A stretch of DNA of 64,000 bases from Mactra quadrangularis. Its lineage: Eukaryota > Mollusca > Bivalvia > Venerida > Mactridae. The position numbers and the translations under genes were made by a program. The notes below the pieces were generated by a model. That model was given only the letters and a program-made list of their open reading frames with translations. It searched no databases and was not told where the DNA came from. This document shows, piece after piece, positions 51,526 through 62,494 of this stretch; positions within the stretch are counted from its first letter, which is position 1; every line of letters begins with the position of its first letter. The DNA lies in assembly GCA_025267735.1 (NCBI GenBank), contig CM046303.1:68401034-68465033 (forward strand), in the 5' to 3' direction.

Positions 51526-52838
51526 CAAGTCTTCATTTATGTCACTATCTGGATGTGCTCTATTTAGATTCTCATTTGTTGTAATTCCTAGAGGGAAACC
51601 TTCAAGTATCTCACACCACGAAACTAATAGTTCATGTAATTACAAAATCCTGGTCAATTTGGATTATATCTAGTCAGCAGTATTAGAAATAGGCAATCAA
51701 TGTAAGAGACATTAATAGGATTGATCTTGAATAGGAAATTGTACGTTAATTAAGTCGTTAATATGTGTCGCATTTGTATGAGGCGCGCGTCTACCTATTG
51801 CTTGCTTAGTGTAAATAAACCAGTAAAACTCCTACACAGAGCTTAAAACGCTATCTTTACCACTTTTCATTACCATAACCAAATGATTTAACTGTTCACA
51901 TGCAGTTAATAAACTTAAACAATGAGAAAGTATGATGAATTTTATGGTCTTCTTGATGATAGGATAATGTAACACAATGAAATAAATCATGATTTTTACA
52001 AAATACGTTATCAAAATACTGTTAATTACGCTTGAACATTGGTTTAACATGCATAATACTGCTGACTTTTAGAACATATAAATCAATTCCCGTGTCGTTT
52101 ATGTAATATAATTAAATAACACAAAATACGAGAGTATTTTCTTCATATTGTTTCATTCTATTTTTTATTATTTGCATAAATAGTAGACCGTCTGCTCCTT
52201 ACCGATAATAACCTCCTCTACAAAGTCAATATACAAATATTTATTTGTCACCAAACAATCTTTTGTGTCGGGTATAAATGAATCATTACTCCTGTGGGAT
52301 ATATAATTATAAAGCAATTTGTTTCAATTTGTTTTGTCATGAACGGACCATTAACGAATGTTATAAACAATAAACTGTTTGTTTTTAAGAAATATAGTAA
52401 CACAAACAAAGACAATTTACAAACGATCTGATATCATTTAGCTTGTTTTAAGAAGGCATATAATCAATTATTCTAGACAATAAATACTTTTTATTTCCAT
52501 CCCTAGTTGATTGAATTATGATTGAGTTCCGCTTCTCATTAACAACAAAAGTTCTACTAAATATATATCGTTTATGTAAAACAATTATCTTCTATTAAAA
52601 CAATACGATCAATTAAGTCTGGGAATGATATTATTGAAACGTACAAGTACAAACATTTTGTCCCTGGCAGTGTGTGAAATTATTGTCATGCTTAACACAG
52701 AGCTCGCATTTAACGTGTAAATGTTTGCGACGTAATTTTATTTCAACTCGTAAAAGGAGAAAAATGTATTTGCACATTTTAATAGTTGCAAGATGATTAA
52801 CAACATATTTATTTATCTATTGTTATTCACAAATAGGA

Positions 52839-53133
52839 ACCCGGGTCGATAGCGCAGTTGTTAGAGCGCCGGGATTTGGATACTCGTGCCCGAGGGGGTG
52901 CAGGTTCGAATCCCACCCGGGTTGGTTACCCTACCATGAAAATTTGACAATAATGTCGATTTTCCTCCAATGATTAGATACTATGGAGAAGTTTCCGGCC
53001 TTGTGAAAGGGTAGGTGAGTACTGGTTATAGACAATGGTCCAGGAAAGCTAGGTTAGGTGCGCTGGACGCCGTGAAATGACCTAAATTGTGTTGATACGG
53101 CGTTAACTCCAATATAATAAAAATAAAAAAATC
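52839..53133 (+). mobile_element. Full-length tRNA-derived SINE type II with target-site duplication
   Basis: The tRNA-like head spans about 52840-52922. Its outer arms pair (AACCCGGGT at 52838-52846 with ACCCGGGTT at 52915-52923), it has an A-box-like TAGCGCAGTTGTTAGAGCGC and an intact B box, GGTTCGAATCC. The body follows, then the tail GCCGTGAAATGACCTAAATT with TGTGTTGATACGGCGTTAAC and an A-rich end. It is flanked by TCACAAATAG at 52827-52836 and 53136-53145, the target-site duplication. It sits directly upstream of the older SINE I. The equivalent site in F copy 1 (about 46495-46511) lacks it. The intact internal promoter and sharp boundaries suggest a comparatively young copy. Confidence 0.9.
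52840..52922 (+). other. tRNA-like head of SINE II (not a functional tRNA gene)
   Basis: The cloverleaf is only partly regular. The acceptor arms pair well, the D arm (GCGC...GCGC) pairs and the T-arm region carries GGTTCGAATCC. The anticodon stem CGGGA/ACTCG has a mismatch and is followed by a long variable-arm-like segment (TGCCCGAGGGGGTGC). The middle of the loop reads TGG, but the parent tRNA identity is not certain. Its fusion to a SINE body and flanking target duplication mark it as a retroposon head rather than a tRNA gene. Confidence 0.8.
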
Positions 53134-53146
53134 AATCACAAATAGA

Positions 53147-53449
53147 AGCAGTAGTCCAGTGGTAGGACGCGAGCTTAGATATCGAGAAGTTCTGGATTCG
53201 AATCACTATGGGCACTGCTAATTTTCTTGAGGAAGAAATATACATGCGATTGCTTCACTTCATCCAGGTGTAAATGGGTACCTGCAAGGGTGGTATAATT
53301 CCGTTGCGCCAATTTGTCGACTGCACTAATAAGCGGAGTAAAAGACTCCCCCGGGAGATTGGTAGATAGATACCAGTAGCCTTGTGACCAGGGGTAATAG
53401 CTGTAAAGTCGGTGAAGCGCGTAAGCATAAACTTTAGACTATAAAATGC
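53147..53449 (+). mobile_element. tRNA-derived SINE type I, copy in F unit 2
   Basis: This is the paralogue of 46511-46813. The head has GTAGTCCAGTGGTAGGAC and the B-box-like GGATTCGAATCAC. The body has GCGATTGCTTCACTTCATCC, AGGTGTAAATGGGTACCTGC, ATAATTCCGTTGCGCC, CTGCACTAATAAGCGGAGTA, GATACCAGTAGCC and GACCAGGGGTAA. The B box is better preserved here than in the other copy. A minus-strand frame of 84 codons (53255-53509) is an artefact of the SINE body. Confidence 0.8.
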
Positions 53450-54018
53450 CATTACATATTTGTTACATGTAAGTAGACACAAAAACGTATTGTTGATTGG
53501 CCTGACCATGTCAAAGCTTACCTAAACTAGACAGTAATATGTTTGTGGCGATTTGAAATGGAGAAAAAATTGCGATTTTCAAATTCACTCTCATTTTTTA
53601 GTATGTGAGACTACATTCAAGTCTTGGAAAGCTTTAATTAACAAAATGCATATGTGTCCGTGTTTGGTCTCATTTTAGTAGAACAAATAATTGAATGATT
53701 ATCCCCAACTGAAATTTGTAAGAACAATTTGACGTTTACTCAAAGGAAAACAAGTAACTTTAATATTTTATTTTGACATTGTATATTAATTTTAATTGTC
53801 AATTATCTCCGAGATATAAACAGTGTAAAAGTAATAATTACATATTTATTTTAATTTAATAGCTAATAGAGTATTTAAATAAAGTATTAGCATTTATCAT
53901 ACTGATAAGGAATTATAAAAATGAAATCTTATTTTGAAGATGTAACTAAAAATTGTTTTTGTCTTTTTTCAAAAGTACAACAACAAATTACAATAGGTAA
54001 TATAAACCATAATTACGT

Positions 54019-54693
54019 TGTGGTACATTTGATTAAAGAAACAATTAATAAATATTCAGAATAAGGCATACTCTATGGCTAATATAGTGCAATGTGACTT
54101 TAGCATCTATATTAAATTAAGAAATTCTACTCGCAATAATTAATGACGTCGGAAAAATAAAAATTTCAAACAGTTATACATTAGTAAGTGATTGCATATT
54201 TAGTTGCGATAAATTGTTAAAATCATGAACTATAATCCTCGAATATAATATAATGACATTCAAATATAAAATATAAAGCATGTCATGCATTGAGATGTTT
54301 CACTTCTATTTTAGGATAAATATAAAATGATTACCATAATCAACAAAATAAATAATATCTTACACAAGGAATTATTCAAATTATATACGTTTTGGCTACT
54401 GATCAATACTAAATTTGTTTTAATAAATATGAGAACATTTATAGAACTGAACAGATTATTTGAATTCCAATGAGAAATATATTGAAATGATAAAGAAACG
54501 CAGGGTGAACTTTAAGCCAGAAATTAAGTATGATATCAGGCTACATTTAAAACGAAATTTTGTATACTTACAGATTGATAAATGCTTAAAAATTTCCAAA
54601 GTCTGTATATTGAATCTGGCAATTGGTTTAGCGGTACTGACGATTAAATTGAATGGACCCATAGGATTTTGAAATTGAAATTGATCTGAGTCA
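54019..54693. other. A+T-rich non-coding DNA
   Basis: Overlapping plus and minus frames of about 70 codons at 54456-54672 have no recognisable domain. They lie just downstream of the Tc1 stub and may be the decayed 3' flank of that element. Confidence 0.5.
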
Positions 54694-54924
54694 TCAATAT
54701 TTTGTGTGTCTGCGGTTTGCTGTGGTTACGGCTCTTATTCTTCTGGTCATACAGTTCATGAGAGCGTTTATCCGTCTTATGGGGATGTTGTACCACTTTT
54801 CAATCAGAGCTCTGGTCAACTGCTCTCGAGTAGCAGGGGGTGGCTGGCGCTTTTGAACCTGTTTATCCAACTTGTCCCAAAAATGCTTGATAGTAGACAA
54901 ATCAGGGCTATATTGCTTTTGTTG
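54694..54924 (-). pseudogene. Tc1/mariner transposase, C-terminal remnant
   Basis: The minus-strand frame reads YSPDLSTIKHFWDKLDKQVQ and continues with RALIEKWYNIPIRRINALM to a terminal HTKY and stop at 54694-54696. This is the C-terminal part of Tc1-like DD34E transposases, which cut and paste DNA through three acidic residues. The third acid normally sits in the SPDLxPIExxW motif. Here that position (codon 54886-54888, AAG) is lysine. An in-frame TAA (TTA on the plus strand, 54925-54927) lies about five codons before the motif, and the helix-turn-helix and first two catalytic aspartates are absent. About 75 residues remain of roughly 340. It is certainly dead. A plus-strand frame over the same region is a shadow. 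Confidence 0.9.
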
Positions 54925-54974
54925 TTAGATTGCAATGTCTGTTTCACAACAAAAATACACTTTCTTTTATAAAC

Positions 54975-56030
54975 TAAACATATATCTCTTGAATGTGGGG
55001 AAAGTATGAAAATTTTACAGTTGCTGCTCCTAATATTTTGTTACAATCCCTTTTTATATTAATACGTAGCTACACCAAATTATATCATATACGTTAAATC
55101 CCTAACAAAAGACAAATAAACAATTACAAAAAACTTAATACGCCATAGTCAATATGATGTAACCTAACAATGATACATCTTACTTACGGGTTCTAAATAA
55201 GCTATTTTTTCTCTATTTAGTATTGTAACGTCTTGCCGAGTGACTATATTAATTGCTTTGATTTCTCAATTAGTTTCAGACTAAATGTTTCGCTTACTGC
55301 TTCGTGTGGTTGTGACTCTTAACATAAAAACTATTCTTGAATTAATAGAGTTAGAGTGTGTATCATGTTGTAAACAACATTTCAAGCAATATATTTACAA
55401 CGAATATAATTATGTCCAAGTTCAATTAAAATAATTAGTTGAACAAATATCATTACCATTAGGAAATGATTAACCTTTATGCATACAACTAAACACAGAT
55501 ATCAATAGAGCTCTGATGGCAAGAACGTGATAAGACATTCATTACAATGAATAATAACTGAAATGCTGAGGGGAAAACCTGAATTTAGTTAAGGCAATGA
55601 CGTTTTTATGATGCAGACTGTAATACAAATTCGGATGTCTGTGAAAAACTCGTAAATTTGTTGAGTTAGTTACGTTGGTGACCATGATTGTTCAATTCAA
55701 TTATCAAAGTGCATCATCAAATTATACATGAAAATATAAACACACTTGATTAAGAGAGGTACCGAAAAAATCAGAAACAAAACAAGTAGGATAGGTACAC
55801 GTTTCGAATTTGGATTTAGTTATATTGATTACCGATTATTTATGACAAGTCATTTTATACCGTCACTCATCAAAATCTACATGTTTATCACAAACGTTAT
55901 TGTTCCTAAAATGATTACGTTTATTAATCTTAAATGGCATATTGTATAGTTATTTTAATCCTTAATACAAACAATATTCACAAACTAATAGCTTGTATCG
56001 TTTATGTAATTGACTCATCTAGGAAAAGGA
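54975..56030. other. A+T-rich non-coding DNA, no gene seen
   Basis: There is a chance frame of 67 codons at 55746-55949 (plus) and no recognisable repeat. Confidence 0.5.
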
Positions 56031-56035
56031 TTCTG

Positions 56036-57240
56036 AAAACATATCAGAAACAGCAACAGTGAAAAACCTCGAACATATATCTACATACCTCATAGACCAT
56101 TTGAAACAATTGTGTAAGCGTCTTATTTAAGATATATAATAGAATGATGAAAAGATATAATCTATGGCTGCACTTGAAACATGACAATATTGTTTAGGGT
56201 CAATTAAGATAGGAACTTGGCTGCTCAGACGACTGGACCGGATAAAAATAATTTAATTTGTTTTACTTTGAGATTGAATTGTTCCGCTAGTACATCGACA
56301 TAATATGAATCAATATTTAATATCTTAGACTATAAAGACAATTGTGTATTAGCTTAATTTTTACTGTTTCTCCTTATTGCACAGATAAGAATATTCTTAC
56401 AGAAATGTATCAACAAATGACTAATTGATCAGTCAATTGTATCCATGGATATCACGAATGGCAATGATTTAAATGACCTTATTTGTTGTTTCTTTAACAT
56501 GGACACATTTTATTTGGAATAAACAGACAAAGATGGATGCCAAAGTGTGTTAAAGATTTTACCAGATTTATGAATTCTAACCAGTTCTTTTTTGTTTAAT
56601 GAATAAACTACATTTACGTGAGAAAAAAATCGAATATACTACAAGTATAGTTAAATGCAAGATATGTCTATTTCTTGGAGACAAATAAACCATTCTTAAT
56701 ATTGTTTAGGATTGTTGTTCAGATTGAACATACGTTTTCTTATCATATTTCAATGACATATCTGATACAACGAATCTAATCAAAGCCTTTCCTAATACGT
56801 GTATCATGAGATGTTATAGCGACTTAAATTCGGCGACTTTGATATTAGAATACACAGGCGGTTAGTTAAGCAAACTGTCAAAATAACTGGTTGAATTTCT
56901 GATGCTATCGTAAATTATCTATTCATCAAAAACACTTCGTCGAAAACAATGGCATGGACATCGATTACTCAATTTATCTATAGGTGTCCCTGTAATATGT
57001 CAATCCGAACTAGTATATATATTGTCACGACCACATTGAACCAATGTCGTCCATGCTAATAGTTCCTAGACGAGAACTATGTACTGGAACATGAGTTGAC
57101 ATAAGTCTGGAAACATATCAAATACGGCAATAGAGAACAACCCCTCCACATGCAAAAAGCAGAAAGCAAAATGTATTTAGACTTTAAAACTTCTGTTATG
57201 AAAAGGACACCACAAACAAAGTAACGAAAGCAAGAGCCAA
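56036..57240 (-). repeat. Two copies of the family E short motif
   Basis: ACATATCAGAAACAGCAACA at about 56039 and AACATATCAAATACGGCAAT at about 57111 match 28131 and 18373. The second is followed by TTTAGACTTTAAAACTTCTG and CACCACAAACAAAGTAACG (57178-57230), matching 28199-28245. The orientation is the same as at 28.1 kb. The minus-strand reading near 57.2 kb includes a hydrophobic MPFWLLLSLLCLWCPFHN stretch followed soon by a stop. The rest of the interval is unremarkable. Confidence 0.5.
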
Positions 57241-58019
57241 AAGGGCATTGGCCTTAGAACGGACAGAGGCAATGGTTTATAAATCATAATCATTTTTCTG
57301 TCGAACTTGATATTTTTAACGAAAGTATTTCTTCATAACATCAATGTAAAGTTTTAAAAAAATGATTCTCACATTTTAATCTTTTCATATTGAATTTTTA
57401 TATTAATGATCAAATAGAAACAACTTTCAGACGCATCGTCATAGACATTTTTTTATACCATTGGACATTTTGTATATAAATCAAAATATCTGTGTAGTCA
57501 GTGAAGTGTTTGTGGCGTCTGCATATGTAATAAACAGAATTAATAAGATATGTAATTGAAATGTGCATGGAGAAAATGATATTTATAATGATGTTTATAT
57601 TTGATATAAGGTTCTAGCAATTGTTTAACAATGACGTAAATATTGTATATTGCTTTTTTCTTGGCACTATAATATCTAATCATATAAACAATAATCATTA
57701 GATAGGCAGCTGACGGGAAGTCAACAGAATTTTATTTTAATATTCACTCTACTCGAGTGGCAATACTAGCTAGTAAGAACGCTATAGTATGAAGATATTT
57801 GAAAAAGGCTTAAGATATCATCAATTAGGATACTTATGACATCTGAACTTAAGATAATAAAATGTTTATCCTGTCCTAAATAATGCAAAAATTTCCGCCC
57901 GGCATGCATATTTCTAACACTTGCACAATATACTTTGACTTATACTTAATATCTTTGGCAATTTATAATTCAAAGAACTTTGAAATTGGCTTCAAATCAA
58001 ACTTTGCAATGTATATAGA

Positions 58020-60520
58020 CAAATACTGTTGATAATATCATTTTGTAGTGTCTCTTTTCGTATTAAATCGTTATGATATATTAATTGTTATCAAAAATAA
58101 TTTATAAATGTCTGCATTATAAAATTTATTAACGCAAATGAGTCTAGAATCAGTATAAATATCAATGTCATATATTAAGGCAAGTTATTAATGATAAAAA
58201 ATGGATCCACTTAAGTAGCTGATTAAACTTGTCTATATTTACATCAGTCAATAAACAGAAAACGAGTATCAGTATGTTAAAATATAAACGAAACCCCTTT
58301 TTGAAGTTCAAAATCAATTATCATATATTTGGCTCGTCAATAGAACCAGAAAACCTAACAAAAAATAGAAATGGTAAAATGCCATCGTGTGGATGGGGGT
58401 TTTCATTGCTAGTGACACATGTTTTGATACGTGATGTCGCTTCGTGAAATGACGTTTTAATTGAACATGCCCTCATTTCCACATTATTTGTGAAGCGTTA
58501 CCTCATCAAACGTTTATGCCAGTCCATGAGAAGTATCTATATCATTGTTATTTAAGCATGGAACTGATTTAGATAAGCTTTATAATAGAACAATTACATT
58601 TAACTCGTTTAAAAACAGTACTAAAAACCGTCGACATTTTATTGCTTTTCATTTATAACAAATCGTTTTCTGGTTTATTGTTTATTTGCAATATTTTGAA
58701 ATAGCAGTTATAAGATCAACTGACAAACTCTTAATCCAACGAAAGTATTAACTATGAGGCGTTTAACAAAACATGAGAATATCAAAATACAAAATAAGTT
58801 AGTTTGAAAACTAGAAATTTGTCCTCAACCAGTAAATACAGTTAATAGGTTTGTTTTGTCTGTTTCTGGCTGTACGTCATTATCCTCTACTTTCCAGTTT
58901 TACGAGCGGTTATCAATTTACATTTGAACTTTTCCGAAACATGATAGTGGAAACATTATCAAAATTGAATATACCTAACTACATTACTAGAACAAAAATG
59001 ATTAATGTTTCTTTTACAATTTTAAGTGTACAACATAAAGTATAACAAAGCACGCAAAACTTTCTGTCGCATAATCATATAGACATGTTTAATTCACATA
59101 CACACATACATTTCGAAGATGGTCGAGCTGGGAGTGATTAGCATGACTTTACGTTTAGCTTTTGGGCGTCATATTGGAAATAATATAGCTTATGATACAT
59201 AATTCTCAAGTTAGTTGAGCGCTGTTGGGTGTCTCGAACAGAGGTTATGAACATTGCTTTGAATCTAGATGCTTTATTTTGATATTGGATTCAGAACGTA
59301 ATAAAATATGTTTGTAAACAATAACGATCACGGACCATTATTAAACGTCTCATATAAACTTGTGTGGTTATAAACTTTATCCGTAGTTCTAAAGTTGGTG
59401 GTTGTAAACCAAATACATGATACACGTGCCAGTGTGGCAACATACCAAACTGTAGCATACCGCTACGCGACATTCCAATGTCAAAGTTTTACCATACTAA
59501 TGTACCACTTATTACAAACAAACTATAAATTCAAAAAAAAAAACTTCTTTATATAAAAAGAGGATTATGTAGCTTTTATCATAAGGTCGTTATACAGACA
59601 TGTACAGTATTAATATTCAGGGCATACTTTCTGAAAAAGAAACGAGTTTAGGTTTGATATAAAGAGATTTTTATTTGACACTTTATAAGTCTTATTGTTT
59701 AATAAAAAAACTGATTTCCCAACTAAGTTTCAAAAAAGTGTCATATCTTTCTAATAAAATGATGAATACGTAACAGAATTGCATTATTATCGTTAGTATT
59801 TTAGTAAAATTGTTCACTTAGCAACCATTGTAAGCACAATCACATGATTAAATCACGTATACAACCAATCAATACAGAGACAGCTTAAATAAAGAAACTA
59901 TTGCAGGCAATACAGGTGTTAACAAGCGTATTACTGAGAGATGAAAAGTCATTAACGGTGATAAGTATTGGCAATAAATAAAGAGGAAAAGTAAATTAGA
60001 CAAATAAGCTAACAGCCAGATTACAGGAAAAGCTTGACTTTGCAAAATTGGAGTGTCTTTTACACTATATAGTTCATCGGGTAATTTAGCAAATGACGTT
60101 TACAGAAAGTATAATAGAAGCATATAAGATAACTCATTTAGGACGTTTGCATGATGTTCACAACATAATTAAACTCATTCAGTATTATAACAAGTGTATT
60201 TTTGGTATTTAAAACGAATCTTAAATTCATGGATTAAGTATCCTTATTATATATGTGTATGAATACAAAATGTATACATAACTACATACAATAGCATAGA
60301 CTTGATATACAAAGGTTAAAGTAATAATCACAATCAAGCAGACAATGCTATTGCTCTTGTAATTATTCATAGATTTTATATTCGCCCACGAGACGGCGAG
60401 ACTATACCTTCAGTAACACAAAAACCGTTGTATTGAACAAGACACCTCACAAGATCTGAGGATATAAAGACATAGGAACAAATGTCACGAATGACAAATG
60501 GTATAATCTAGAATGTATAT
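58020..60520 (+). repeat. Local duplication C, copy 1
   Basis: This stretch is homologous to 61380-63060 in the same orientation. Shared blocks include TTTGTCCTCAACCAGTAAAT (about 58818 versus 61918), CTCTACTTTCCAGTTTTACG (58886 versus 61991), AGCTGGGAGTGATTAGCATG (59127 versus 62265) and AAGATCTGAGGATATAAAGA (60451 versus 62979). Copy 1 has about 0.5 kb (59885-60395) and about 150 bp (59420-59570) not found in copy 2. Plus-strand frames at 58229 and 58851 are frameshifted in copy 2, so they are not conserved coding. Confidence 0.85.
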
Positions 60521-60629
60521 GTATGATATAAAATCTAGATATTAAATTTAATTACTTTTAATTACAATACACAAGTTTACGCAATAAAGTTAACACATAT
60601 GTTTACTAGAAAATGCTTAAATAATAAAA

Positions 60630-60692
60630 GATTTGTTTGTTTTGTTGGGTTAAACGATGTAGCAACACACTGTATAGGTCATATCACGGCAT
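60630..60692 (-). mobile_element. SINE tail, reversed
   Basis: The plus strand reads TTTTGTTGGGTTAAACGATG, then TAGCAACACACTGTATAGG and TCATATCACGGC. Its reverse complement matches the tail at 37786-37841 (GCCGTTATATGACCTATAC, TGTGTTGCTACAGCGTTAAA, CCCAAC). Further possible SINE sequence extends to about 60900 (ACAGACGGAAGTATTCG). Confidence 0.7.
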
Positions 60693-61160
60693 ACATAATA
60701 GTAGTAGTTTGACTAATACGAAATATATTCTCAATCAAATCAACTTTCTTAGTTTCTTGAGATTTCTACGTCATGTACAACGGTTTGGTCATATCAAAAA
60801 TCATTTAAATAACAAAACATTCCGGAAGTTCAATATCTAATCAACATGTGATTAATGACCTAAATTCAATACTCTATTGTACAGACGGAAGTATTCGACG
60901 AACCTTGTTACAACAGATTGATTATTTTACCGGAATGGAATGTAATTACTATGGTATTCTTTACTAGATTTGGTGAACATAACAAAATAATACAAACATT
61001 ATTCTATTTGTCATATATAGAGGCGTAACGCGCTCATAAGATATAGTTAAACCTTTGTTTGACAGCTTTTGTTGAATGTATGATCAATTCAGTTTGAAAT
61101 ATTGCTTTTGAGATCAGAGACATATTAAAGAAAATTGTTTCCTTAATAGAATGTAGTATA

Positions 61161-61294
61161 CAGTCATTGATGGAATTATGTGTCTAGCAACTGGTTTACA
61201 GCTGAATCTAGAGATTTAGCATTTCCAGAAACAGTGAGTAGGTTGAATGACCTCTGTGATATGCAAGATGTTCTGTGGCGCTGTGATCAAAAGT
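61161..61294 (+). mobile_element. Diverged SINE 3' portion
   Basis: GAATCTAGAGATTTAGCATT, GTGAGTAGGTTGAATGACC and a damaged tail (TCTGTGATATGCAAGATGTT, GGCGCTGTGATCAAA) align with 37686-37841. It is more degraded than that copy and lacks an A-rich end. Confidence 0.65.
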
Positions 61295-62410
61295 ATATCG
61301 TTGCAATCATTCTGAACAAATACTAAGTAAACATCTTAGATGCACAACCAATCTCTCTTTTAGGCGATTTGGCTATATTTTAATATTAAGTCTGTTGATA
61401 ATCAGATAATGAAGCAAGTTGTTATTGGTAATAAAATTGATCCATTTAGGTAGCTGAGAGAAAATTAAAGATAAAACTTCGTCTTTATAGATTTACACAA
61501 GTCAACAAACACAAACGATTATCAATATGTTAAAAATAAACAAATAATTTGATCAGTTCAAAATTGATAATGAGATATTCAAGGACTTGGCTGTGAAAAA
61601 GAACCAAGAAACCTAACCTAACAAGCGTTTATGCAACTTTATAGAAAAATATCAGATTTGCATTATAACAATCACATTAAACTTATTTCAATACACAAAA
61701 CAAACCTGTCGACGTAACAATTCGTTTCATATGTATCATTTATTTTATACAAACGACAGTATAACTCATGGCTAAACTCCATACATTGCTATTTGGAAAA
61801 GCAGTAACAATATCAACTGACAAACTTATAAAACAACGAAAGTATTAACCATGGGATGTTTTACATAAAGAGAGGCTATTAAAATACAACGTAAATTAGT
61901 TTGAAGTAATTTAGTAATTTGTCCTCAACCAGTAAATACAGATAATAGGTTTGTTTCGTCTGTTTAGTTTCTGGTTTTACGTCACTTTTCTCTACTTTCC
62001 AGTTTTACGAGCAGTAATCAGCTTACATTTGAACTATTCCAAAACATGATTATTGGAACGTTGTCAAGATAGAATATACCTTACCACATTACTAGAACAA
62101 TATGATTAATGTTTCTTTTACAATTTTAAGTGTAAATATAAAGTACAACAAAGCACGCAAATCTTCCGGTCGCACAATGGGCGATCTTACACTTGTCTTT
62201 GATCTTAACTTATCAAAAAGACTTTTTTATTTCACATACATACATACATTTTACATATGGACAAGCTGGGAGTGAATAGCATGACTAAACAGTTAGATTT
62301 TGGGAGTCATTGTGGAAACATGTAGCATATGATAAATAATTAAGAAGTTAGTCGAGCGCCGTCGAGCGACTCAAACATATTAGTTATGAACATTGCTTTT
62401 TAATCTGGAC

Positions 62411-62492
62411 CATATTGAAAATTGGTTTACACCAAATAGGTTATCCACAATAAATAAAGTTGTTATCATTATTATTATTATTATTATTATTA
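62411..62492 (+). mobile_element. Short retroposon 3' end with ATT tail and target-site duplication
   Basis: An 82-bp insertion ends with AATAAATAAAG and an uninterrupted ATT run (62468-62494). It is flanked by TTAATCTGGAC at 62400-62410 and 62493-62503. The equivalent place in copy 1 (59258-59272) has a single GAATCTAGATG-like site and no insertion. A very short 3' fragment with a trinucleotide tail and an 11-bp target duplication fits a heavily 5'-truncated LINE, or a SINE using the same machinery. The clade is undetermined. Confidence 0.8.
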
Positions 62493-62494
62493 TT
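62468..62494 (+). repeat. (ATT)9 microsatellite
   Basis: Nine uninterrupted ATT units form the 3' tail of the small retroposon insertion. The run was therefore seeded by retroposition rather than by slippage in unique DNA. Confidence 0.9.

Larger units (their letters stand above)
52827..53145. other. Target-site duplication pair around SINE II
   Basis: The direct repeats TCACAAATAG at 52827-52836 and 53136-53145 bracket the SINE. The unduplicated form in F copy 1 is TTTACGAATAGGAGCAG at about 46498-46514. Confidence 0.85.
47822..54018 (+). repeat. Large tandem duplication F, copy 2
   Basis: This is the second, cleaner unit of about 6.2 kb, in the same orientation as copy 1. It lacks the 0.9-kb terminal-inverted-repeat insertion of copy 1. 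It has two additions: about 450 bp at 51074-51525, and a full SINE at 52839-53133. Minus-strand frames at 48042-48362 and 49121-49360 are partly matched by peptides in copy 1 but with stops there. Confidence 0.85.
60520..61380. other. Inter-copy spacer carrying SINE pieces
   Basis: Apart from the two SINE fragments annotated separately, I see no gene. A plus-strand frame at 60637-60840 begins inside a reversed SINE tail and is not a gene. Confidence 0.55.

Noticed and set aside
52840..52922. Possible functional tRNA gene
   Set aside because: The head is fused to a SINE body and flanked by target-site duplications. The anticodon stem is mismatched and the variable region is atypical.
53255..53509. 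84-codon minus-strand frame
   Set aside because: It lies almost wholly inside the SINE I body and reads the SINE backwards.
58229..58447. 72-codon plus-strand frame, and the 64-codon frame at 58851-59045
   Set aside because: The duplicate copies near 61.5 and 61.95 kb carry indels that shift both frames, so coding constraint is not supported.
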